From assembly GCF_039555335.1 (NCBI RefSeq), contig NC_092637.1, forward strand, positions 39,520,526 to 39,584,525: 64,000 bases of DNA. The letters run 5' to 3'. Position numbers and translations under genes: made by a program. The first letter of the stretch is position 1. Each line of letters begins with the position of its first letter. The notes below the pieces were generated by a model. That model was not told the DNA's origin, searched no databases, and saw nothing but the letters and a program-made list of their open reading frames with translations. This document shows, piece after piece, positions 1 through 9,600 of this stretch. The stretch comes from Amphiura filiformis. Lineage: Eukaryota; Echinodermata; Ophiuroidea; Amphilepidida; Amphiuridae.

Positions 1-176
1 TACTGTATTGTTTGAAAATTGACTCCTATATAAGGTGCAACCGTTTCAAACTGCCTCTTTTTTTACATAATGAACCATTGTGACCGAACGCAATGATGTG
101 TGACACTACAAATTGGTCCAGATTTGTAAAACAAATAAGATTGTGAAGATTATCATTCATCCAGGTAATAACAACT

Positions 177-294
177 ATGAACTGAGATTATAATCTGATC
201 TACTGGACTTACGTTTTGATGAGTGGCAATATTTCACATCCTATCTCGGATGCATCATCAGGCCCACTAATGTTATCGTGGGAAAAGTTCGTTG
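177..294 (-). repeat. Left terminal repeat of the Penelope-like element (inverted copy)
   Basis: Reverse complement of 1551-1668 over 118 bp with two substitutions. Inverted flanking copies of the terminal repeat are a known arrangement in Penelope-like elements. The repeat holds a hammerhead-like motif on the minus strand. Confidence 0.9.
222..268 (-). ncRNA. Hammerhead-ribozyme-like motif, left copy
   Basis: Read on the minus strand: stem I strand AGTGGGC, core CTGATGA, a stem II hairpin of GCATCC/GGATGT with a GAGATA loop, core GAAA, a minimal stem III (A-TA-T) and the closing stem I strand GCCACT. The order is that of the minimal type I hammerheads reported in Penelope-like terminal repeats. 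One unpaired U lies before stem II and one G is bulged in stem I, so activity is uncertain. Confidence 0.6.
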
Positions 295-1522
295 TTCACA
301 TGCGTACCACCGAAAGAAGCAATAGAATGTTTTCGTGAATTTCTACGGAAGGATAACACCTTGAATGAGCGCACAAAACTGAGTCCAGACCAAGTGTGTG
401 AACTTTTGGAACTTTGTCTCAACACCACCTATTTTGTCTATGATGGCAAATTTTACAGACAACGCCATGGATGCGCGATGGGTTCCCCAGTATCACCGAT
501 TGTTGTAAACCTGTTTATGGAACAGTTTGAACGGTTGGCACTTACATCATATACTGGCACCCCCCCCCTACGCACTGGTTTCGATATGTCGACGACACTT
601 GGGTGAAGATACGCAAGGATCAATTAGCCCCCTTCTTCGATCATATAAACAGTGTTAACGAACATATCAAGTTCACCACCCAGGAAGAACTAAAGGAAGA
701 CAAACTCGCCTGTTTGGACTGTTCAGTTACTGTGGCAAGTGAGTGATGGCGGCTTAGCAACATCTGTGTATAGAAAGGACACACACACAGATCAGTATTT
801 GTTATTCGATTCCCATCATCCGCTGATACACAAGTTGGGAGTAATACGGACTCTATTTCATAGAGCGGACGCAAAGGATAAGGAACGAGAACATCTTCGT
901 AAGGCCTTGAACTTTTGCGGCTATCGCGATTGGACATTTCATAACGCACTCTCTCAAACCAAATCAACTGATGAAGTGCCCACCTCACATGTGACACAAG
1001 GTGACGGTGAAAATAAGCGTGGTAAGAACGTCACTATATACCATACGTTTCTGGACTGTCGGAGAAGCTTCGCAGAGTTTTTCGCGATCAAGGAATCCCA
1101 GTGTCAAACCTCAGAACACTTTGCGGCAATCGCTGGTCCACCCTAAGGACAAACAACCAAAGGACAAACAGAGCAACATTGTGTATGCAATTCAGTGTAA
1201 TGACAGTGGATGCGACGACCTGTACATAGGGGAGACAAAACAAACTCAAGCGAAGCGCATATACCAACATAGGAGGGCTAGCACTGGTTGCGGAGACTCG
1301 GCAGTGTACTCGCACTTAGACAGCACTAATCACTCATTTGACAACAAAGACGTCAAGATATTAGATCGCGAAAGTAGATGGTTTGAGAGAGGTGTCAAGG
1401 AAGCGATTTATGTAAAACGGGAGGAGCCTTCACTCAACAAGGGAGGCGGCCTACGACACAACTTGGCAGGGGCCTATTGTTCAGCGATCAAGAAGATCCC
1501 TCAGAGTTTCGGCTCATCTTGA
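295..1522 (+). pseudogene. Penelope-like reverse transcriptase/GIY-YIG endonuclease, frameshifted
   Basis: The first frame (to 606) has an RT block with GCAMGSPVSPIVVNLFMEQF. Near 558-566 a run of C shifts the frame, so the catalytic YVDD motif (about 587-598) reads in another frame. The middle part (739-1146) holds the connector. The last frame (to 1522) contains the endonuclease, with IVY at 1178-1186, YIG at 1223-1231 and the downstream conserved Arg and His. At least two frameshifts separate the pieces, so no intact protein is made. The family copies RNA into DNA at the target and nicks it with the GIY-YIG domain. Confidence 0.85.
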
Positions 1523-1550
1523 CCTGTGACACAACATCCTCATCACAGGT

Positions 1551-1668
1551 CAACGAACTTTTCCCGCGATAACATCAGTGGGCCTGATGATGCATCCGAG
1601 ATAGGATGTGAAATATTGCCACTCATCAAAACGTAAGTCCAGTAGATCAGATTATAATCTCAGTTCAT
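1551..1668 (+). repeat. Right terminal repeat of the Penelope-like element
   Basis: Plus-strand partner of 177-294. It ends immediately before the right copy of the 12-bp target-site duplication at 1669-1680, which fixes the element boundary. Confidence 0.9.
1577..1623 (+). ncRNA. Hammerhead-ribozyme-like motif, right copy
   Basis: CTGATGA at 1584-1590, stem II GCATCC (1592-1597) with GGATGT (1604-1609), GAAA at 1610-1613, a short TATT link, and stem I formed by 1577-1583 with 1618-1623. The predicted cleavage point is just before 1618. This copy is in the sense orientation of the element and could process its transcript. The fold was made by eye; activity was not tested. Confidence 0.6.
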
Positions 1669-1889
1669 AAAACAAATAAGGTTACTCATAACTTTTTACA
1701 ATTTTACATTTCGTTAAATAGTTTTCGATTTCTTTCAAAAAGCATTAGGAGGAACTTATAAGTTGTGTACCCTATATAAGTACTCCCTGAAATTTGGTAT
1801 TACCTACCCTCTCTAGAACGATATCGTCTAAAATTATCTCCGGGAAATTATCTTTACATTACAGTCAGTTGTTGCTGAATTAGTTTTGT

Positions 1890-2522
1890 TCTAATTCTTG
1901 GACGTCATTACATGGTGTTCCCAGTATCATATAATTGGTTTCTGGCATTGACCGATAATGTGTTTGCTCTGAACCCATTACTGACTTCCTTTAGTTCATT
2001 GTGAATTAACCAAAATTTGCTTCTTATATCTTTATGTGAGTAAGAGTATTGTAGTATCGTCTGCAAACAGAATAAAGCTTAATACGTTAGATGTGTTAAC
2101 AATATCATTTATTTAAAGTATTGAAATAGTAGGGGTCCCAATATGGAACCTTGAGGGACACCGCATATAACATGTAACATCTTTCATTTTGGATTCACGC
2201 TAGTTATAATATACATATTGTTTCCTGTTACTTTACTTAAGTAATTCCTAAACCAATCCAGTACAGTGCCTCGGAATCCGTAGTGTTCTAATTTGTGGGC
2301 TAATATGTTATGGTCTATAATAGTATCAAAAGCCTTTGAAAGGTCTAAAATTATTGCAATTGTAGTTTCGTCCTTTTCTATCGCATTATTAATTTTATCC
2401 ACTAAATGTATAATGGCCATACAAGTATAGAGTGATTGTTGCGAAAGCCAAATTGATTATCATTAAGTATTTTATGACTGTCAATATAAGCAATATATCT
2501 GTTAAAAAATAGTTTAAGCTTG
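1890..2522 (-). pseudogene. LINE reverse transcriptase fragment (Jockey/CR1-like)
   Basis: On the minus strand four RT blocks follow in the expected order: NQFGFR near 2455, [10 protein letters not shown] near 2340, GVPQGSILGPLLF near 2150 and FADDT near 2065. Frameshifts lie near 2420 and around 2100, and stops follow the FADDT block. No 5' end, 3' end or endonuclease domain is visible, so this is an internal relic. Confidence 0.85.
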
Positions 2523-3248
2523 CAAAAATAATTTATTAAATCTTACAAAAAATAAATATTCATTTTAAGTTTGCAAAAAAATATTTTTCATTTGTTTGTC
2601 CCTATCTCGTACGCCTTATCGCTGTTGTTGGCCGTTGTCCCTCATGCTATACCGTAAGTATTTCTCTCAGGTTTGTCTATGCACGCATGCGTAAAGTGAA
2701 AAGTGGTGGCTGCTTATGAATTAGTAATCACTTTCATCGATAGCGGTGTGCGCAGCAGGAGACGGGGTTCGAGATAGTCTCTTTTACAGGTGGTTTCTGT
2801 CGTTCTATACACTCATCGTTTAATCCACCTACAGTCGGTCTGGGCCCAAGACTAGAGTCAAGAAAATCTGGCTCTAACCAGCTGGCCAGACTGGGTGAAA
2901 AGAGGTGAAAATAACAAAAAATGTTAATGTTAACATAATTGCACAATACGCCTCGTGTAAAACATCTAGCTAGCGCACCGTGTAAAGGGCAGAGCAATAT
3001 ATGCACCGAGTGTTATTATTTTGATGTGATTTTTCCCAGTATTTAATATTCATGTATTCGGAAGATGTGGTCCAGCGTATATTGCCTGGTTAATTCCTGA
3101 ATTTCACCGAATCAGGAATGGATTTGTGAATTCTATTTCTAGTACACGATCGACGGTGTCTGGCAATTGATATATTTTGATATCAAAGATTTTTAATATA
3201 TTAATCTGCTGTGCTGGAACTGATATTACGTTTGAAAATTGTGGCTGG
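2523..3248. other. AT-rich DNA without recognisable gene
   Basis: No ORF with recognisable domains and no clear repeat structure. It could contain the promoter and 5' UTR of the SLC16-like gene that starts at 3349, but no convincing core element was found apart from the TA-rich tract next to it. Confidence 0.4.
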
Positions 3249-3326
3249 ATATATATGTATCTCTCTATATATATCTATAAGCTTCTATATCTATATATAT
3301 ATATATATATCTATATATAATATAGA
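3249..3326. repeat. TA-rich microsatellite (TATATA/TATCTA)
   Basis: Alternating TA and ATATCT tract ending about 22 bp before the ATG of the transporter gene. It may serve as a TATA-like region or be a plain microsatellite; the sequence does not decide. Confidence 0.8.
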
Positions 3327-3348
3327 TAGTATTTATTGTTAAAAAACA

Positions 3349-3688
3349 ATGGCTCCAAACACTGAAAACACTACCGAGGATGGATTGTTATACATTCGTG
3401 TAACACAGCAGACGACGGACGGCCCTTCACTGCACAACACTCCGACGAACAATTTTGAATATAACCAAATACATGAACAATATCGTGAACGAAGTGGCAG
3501 CCAACATTCAAGATCATCATGTTCACTGAATTCGCAAAAAAAACAATCTTGGATCAAGAAAAATTGGGGCTGGATGATTACGTTCTGCAATTTTGTTTAC
3601 TATTTCATTTTCATAGGATTCCTCTGCTGTTTTACGCTACTCTTTGTGCATTTACAAGAGGATTTCCATAGCAGCGCTACAGAGACAG
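3349..3688 (+). CDS. SLC16-like gene, exon 1 (start codon, TM1)
   Basis: The ATG has a good context (AACAATGG). It encodes a Ser/Thr/Asn-rich N-tail and TM1, with the WGWM element in place of the family's usual D-G-x-x-G-W. It ends at GACAG|GTAAG after the first base of a Gly codon. An untranslated exon further upstream cannot be excluded. Confidence 0.8.
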
Positions 3689-6600
3689 GTAAGTTGCGAG
3701 CTAACGTAATGAACAATGGGGTTGGCACTTTCCACTCGATGCCGGTTTCATTTTCATAGGATTCCTCTGCTGTTTTATTTCACGCTTCGTGCATTTACAC
3801 CAGAATATCCGCAGCAGTGTCACTGAGACGGATAAACTGCGAGCTAGCAATTATAATGTGGTTGGTAATTTCCATTCGCTGCCGGCTGTGCGCTGTCAAA
3901 GTAGTGTTGGGCGACGTGACTTATTGTTTTATTTCGCAATGTACCATGATTGTATATACAGCTGACTGAGGAATAAATTATGAACTGGCTGACTGAGAGA
4001 ACAAAGAGCTGCAACCTAAACTGGTACACCGTCAGTCAATGCCATTGTCAATTATACAATGCGTCACCTAACACCGACCCTGTGGTTTCTAATTTATAAG
4101 CATCGATACCAGATTTTTAATTTTTCCCGCTTTTTAATATAGGCCTACTGTGCAATAATAAGGGAGTGCTCGTATGATTTACGACGGGGGGGCGTTTTGA
4201 GGGGGAATCCGACATTTTTGGGGTCTTGAGGGGGAACGCGAATTTTTCGTTGAACCAGGAGGGGGAATGTTAAGTTTTAAATGGAGAAATTAGGGAAAAC
4301 AAGGGGGGAATCCGAGGGGACGCGAGGGGGGAACGCGAATTTTTTGTCAATTATTTTTTCCAAAACGCCCATTCCCCCTGCCGTAAATAACGATCGGTCC
4401 CTAATATGAACCCTGTGGGAGAGTAAAATTAATGAGGGGGGGATTTTTAGCCATCCAAAAGAGGGGGTGGCAAGCCAAGAGGGAGCAAGCGATTTCTGGC
4501 ACATTCATGGGGCCATGATGGGGTGTACCTTTTAAATAAAACGCTGTAAAAAGCTTAGAAAAACAGTACGAAAACTCTTAAATATGCAAATTTACCTGCT
4601 CGATGCGCTGGCAATATTTATGAATAATAGGCCTAATATTTGGACCATTTTGCACATTGTGACCCCATCAACAATTGGGCTGGGCATGTGCAGGGGAGGC
4701 AAAGGTTTTTTGGCAGGCCGGGGGGGGGGGGTATGGGATTAGGGGCCGTTCACAAACACTTGTAAAGGGGGCTTGGTGCAAAAAGGGCCAGAAAATTTGT
4801 ATCCCTCTGAAGGGGGGGGCTTTAAAAATCACCTCAATTTTTCTTGTAGGACATGATTTTAAACTATTTTCTATGGAGTTTTAGTTTTAGTTTTAGGTCA
4901 TGTGTCTTATGGTGGGACCCAAAAATACCTGATCACGTTACATTTTTCTCTCCTCTTTCAGATTTAACTTGCATTATTGTCCAATTGCATCATTATACAG
5001 CCTGATTATTCTAATTTTCAAATATGTTTCTCAATTTGGAATGCCAATTTGTTTAATTAGTGAAAAATACCAAAATGTTAACGAAGATAAACCTGGTGGA
5101 TAAGCGGTAGTGGATAAGCGGTAGTGGAGTATGTGCATTCTCTATCTATGGGAGACATGGCATCCTTTTGAATTTTAAATTATATCATTGCCAAATTGTG
5201 TGCTATACCTACTTGCAAATCATACCTCAAATGAAAGCTTGATCATTCATTATTCATATTCAGCTATTAATTTTATCTAATCGTGTTAACAAGTATTCAC
5301 TGAGAACCGCAAGTCACAAGAACCTCAATTTTTTCCTATTCACTTACACACAAATGCCAAGATTTTCAGTCACGACATGCGTTTTGGCTTTCAATTGTTG
5401 TGTCTTGAGAATTATACACCCTAAGATAGGAAAAGTATACATTTTTGGAAAGCTTTTTACCCCAGGAATCCAAATATGCAGTTAAAATAAATGTAGGACA
5501 CACTCTAAAGAAAATATCTTCAAAAATGTAATCAACATTTTCTGCGTGAAGTTACGTATATTTTCACACCCTTTGGTCAATAATAACATGGCAAAAGTAT
5601 ACATTTTATTTTAGCTCATAGTGTTGCCTGCCACAAAATTAGATTACATTTGAGGTATTCCATATCAGTAGCAAATGCAATAAATTATGACTTTACTAGT
5701 AAAATTAATTTTTTTCATGATATCACTATATATTTTCTTACGCACCCTGTATATCAACTTCATTTTTGCATAGTTGGATTGCTTGGAACATAAGCTTTCC
5801 AAAAATGTATATAGTTTTGTTGATGTGAGATGTATAGTTTTAGAGATGTAACAATTTAAGTGAAAAGGAGGACAAATGATCAAAATCAGTGCTTGTAACG
5901 CAAATGTGCCCCACCATATATGACACATGACCTTTAGTTTTGTATTTCTATCCAAAAATCTGACATTATTATGTAAAGGGGGTGCGGGAGGTATTTTTAT
6001 TTATTTGGGGTTTCTATCCAAAAATCTGACATGTGTAAAGGGGATGCCGGAGGTATAGATTCGGTTCAGTTTCTTTCTTTTTTTCTGTTGAATAATGGTC
6101 CAAAAAAGTACACCGTTAGTCAGGTCAAGCTAGAGCGATAGGTCTACATATCATGTGTATTTAGGCATAGCCTAAACCCTTTAGGTCCGATTTCTCGAAG
6201 CTTGGCTACTGGTCAGGCTTCCAAAGCCAGCAGCCCAGCAAACACAAAAACGTTTTAAAAATAATAAGTTATATTTTGGCTTTTGGTTTACATAAAAACG
6301 TTTTAATAACATTAAAATGTCGGGTTATATAAAGGTCATGAAAACGTTTTAAAACGTTTTGTATGAAAACACACTACAATAATATTTTTAAAATGTTTTC
6401 AAAAATGTTATTGTAAACTATTTTTGCAAACATTTTTGCCATATATTTTGTCAACACTTCAATAACATTATGTTAAAATATTTGCACCCAGCAAAAACAG
6501 ATATGTTCTTAAAATGTTTTTTTCTAAATGTTTTAATAACATTTAAATGTCGGGTTATAGGTCATGAAAACGTTTTTAAAACGTTATTGCAAATATTTTG

Positions 6601-9600
6601 GGCAAACATTTTTCGCAAAATATTTTTTCAACCCCAAAGTAACATTCTGTTTAGAATGTTTTGTATCAAGTTTTCAAAAATATTTTTGGAATGTTATTAA
6701 AACGTTTTTATACCCTTTATATAACCCGACATTTAAACGTTTTCTGTAAAACATTTTTGATTGCTGAGCAGTAGATGATCAAAAAATGATTTTTAATGTT
6801 ATGAAAACGTTTTATACCCTTAATATACCCTTTATATAACCCGACATTTAAACGTTTTCTGACAACCTTTTATATCCTTTTGCGAATGATGTCGAAAACG
6901 TTTTGTGTTTGCTGGGAGGCTAGCCCGGCCAATGTCGATCCATTTTATTGATTTATCTTTCGATGTGAAAATGCAAGCACTTGTATAGGACTAATTGGGC
7001 TTAAGCCCGATGGCTTAGAAAGCCTGACCACTAGCCATGCTTCGAGAAACCAGCCCATATCGGCCTTCCCCATCAGCAATTGAAACTGATTTCAAGCTTT
7101 GTTTAAGCTTGAATTTGACCTTCCTTTACTTCCATCACATAATTCACCTGTATTGTTTGTTCCCCGGGTTTGTTCTAGATGCACTGTACCAAAGGTTATT
7201 TTGTAATGAATTCCGCTTCAATCGGCATACATTTCCCTGTTTCCACATTTTCCCCCCAAAGACCTAAAAATTTAGGTCTTTTTAGGGGAAAATGCATATC
7301 TTCAGTTCAACTTCAATACAAATATTAAAAGGTCATTTTTATCATTATGATGAACCGTTTTTAATCCCAGCTACATGTACACATTATAAAGGACCGGACA
7401 TGTCACTTGTGAAGTTTAATTCGAGGTCATAATTTTGTAGGCCTATTATATCACAAATTTCGAAAAAAATCGAAATTATTTTATATCAAAAGGATACCGC
7501 TCGTATTGAGAATGCCATTTGGTGTCTTATGCGCTATCACGACCAAAAAAAAATTATTGTGCTAACGTTGCTATCCGAGCCCTTAAACGTCACCGAACTA
7601 AGGAAAGTAGGCCTATAAACAATGGAAAGACTATAGAAACAGATTTGGTAAGAGTTCATGAAAACAGACGGTATACAAAAAGTACACTGGGAGTCAGGTT
7701 TCCGGGGGATGTATGGATAACATTGTGTTGTTCACATGGTTGTCCTTTTTGATTGGGGGGGTGGGGGTATATGACAGCAAACTAAAAGTAATTCGATGGT
7801 CTCCTGTAAACGAAAGTCGTTTTGACAGGTGGGGAGGGGGCCAAATTTACAGTGACGTAGCGTCATATCAATCCCCAATCGATTTGAAAATTAAAAATAT
7901 CCCACAGGAAAATTGTTGGGAAACAGTTTTTGCTACACCACTGAGCAAAAGCAGATTACTTTTGTAAAATACTTAAAGCCATAATGTACGATCTTATAAT
8001 ATGAAATTGGTTAATTTTTTTCAAACCTGATTTTTTTTTTTTTTTTGTAATGTTTACACATGTCCCAACTTGCACCTAAATGGAATCGGCCAAATTTGAT
8101 GTCTTTGTAGGTCAACAGAGCAAAGTTCGACATATTATCATAATTTAAAAATTATGATAATATGTCCTCCCATAGAACATTAGAACTGCATGTTAAATGG
8201 CCAAAATAACCAGTGCGGTTTCTTTCACTTTACCTTGTTATTTCAAACTAAATGGGACAGCAACCCTTCCCGTCAGTTATTACTAATATTATTTCAACAT
8301 TTTGAATAAAGAATAACAAAATCAAAATTTGACGGAAATCGTACATTAAGGCTTTAAAATATCGGTCGCAGTTTCAAGTTTACTTTTCGGGTTGGAATTT
8401 TTAACATTATTTTCACCCTTGCATTCCAGGGAGGGGTCAGCCTCCAACCTCCTAACGAAAGCATTTTCGTTCGTCGAACTTTTGTTTTGTGGACGAAAGA
8501 TTGATTGAAAGGCAATAAAAATAAAACGGTAGATGCGACAACTGATGAGTGAAGCATTTGCAGAAAGTTTCGACAACTGAAATAAAAATTCCTTTAAAAA
8601 GGGAATGGGGCGCCAATGGGAGTTTTGATGTGATATGCTGAAATCCGTGGGGGGGGGGCACTCCCACTTTGGATGTGACGCGTATGTAGGACTGTAAAGA
8701 CCCCTTTTTTCACCATCGCTGTCACCCAAAGACCCCATTACCAGCACATGCTGTGTCATCCCAAGACCCCATATTGTATCACCAAAAGACCTAGACCCAT
8801 ATATTTCCATCAGAACAGCAATCCTCCAGATTCACTTACTTGAATCGATTTTATACTCAACTATATTTCTAACATTTTTCTTTCTCTCGTTTTACAGGAT
8901 GGGTGGGAAATATGGCCTGGGCCCTTTCCAACCTGGCCACACCCTTCGCTAATTACCTGATTTTCAAACTACGTTCTACACGTCTCGTCGTGTTCATCGG
9001 TGTGGTCATGTGTTCTGTAGGTCTTGTCAGTTCGTCTTATGTAACGAACATATACTATCTATACGGAACTATGGGTAAGTTCAGCAATTCAGCCAGCTTT
9101 TTCAACTATACTTATGACTCATGAGCAAGTAATCACTCACTCATGCAATCAATTCATCAAGCAACAAGTAAAATTCCTTGACCACGAGTCAATCAATACT
9201 GCCTCTCATCACTCTCCCCCTTCATACAACTCACTCGCACAATCACTCACTCACTCATTACTCACTCACCCCTCACTCGCTCGCCCTCCCCGCCGGTCAC
9301 TCGATCACATCCCCTCCCCTCTCTCACTCTCCTCTCTCTCTCTCTCTCTCTCTCCTCCTCCTCCTCCTCTTTCACTCTCACTCTCTATCTCTCCCCTCTC
9401 TATTATAATTATATCTCTTCTATACTAGCTCGCACTCTCTATCTCTCCCCACTTATAATTATATCTCTTCTATATATACTCGCACTCCTTCAAGTATAGG
9501 TAAGGTATTTATATTTTTGTCATTGAATGCCAGGCCGTCGGCCGAGGTCCTCGTCTATGCGTTGAAGGCACTAGTGTATCAGAGAGGGCGCTGTGCCACA

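Larger units (their letters stand above)
140..1668 (+). mobile_element. Penelope-like retroelement, 5'-truncated
   Basis: A 1.5-kb insertion bounded by a perfect 12-bp direct repeat (AAAACAAATAAG at 128-139 and 1669-1680), read as the target-site duplication. It carries 118-bp terminal copies in inverted orientation (177-294 and 1551-1668, two mismatches seen), a 37-bp extension at the left end, and a decayed ORF with a reverse transcriptase core followed by a GIY-YIG endonuclease. RT plus C-terminal GIY-YIG and hammerhead-bearing terminal repeats are hallmarks of Penelope-like elements. The N-terminal half of the RT is missing: coding sequence starts at once after the left terminal repeat. 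Confidence 0.85.

Noticed and set aside
739..1146. Separate gene in the middle of the Penelope-like element
   Set aside because: It is the connector part of the same broken polyprotein, separated by frameshifts.
8346..8810. 154-codon minus-strand ORF
   Set aside because: It runs across a MITE end and a dispersed G-rich repeat, with no recognisable domain.
9114..9428. Ser/Leu/Pro-rich ORF
   Set aside because: Made of CACTCACTC and TC repeats inside intron 2.
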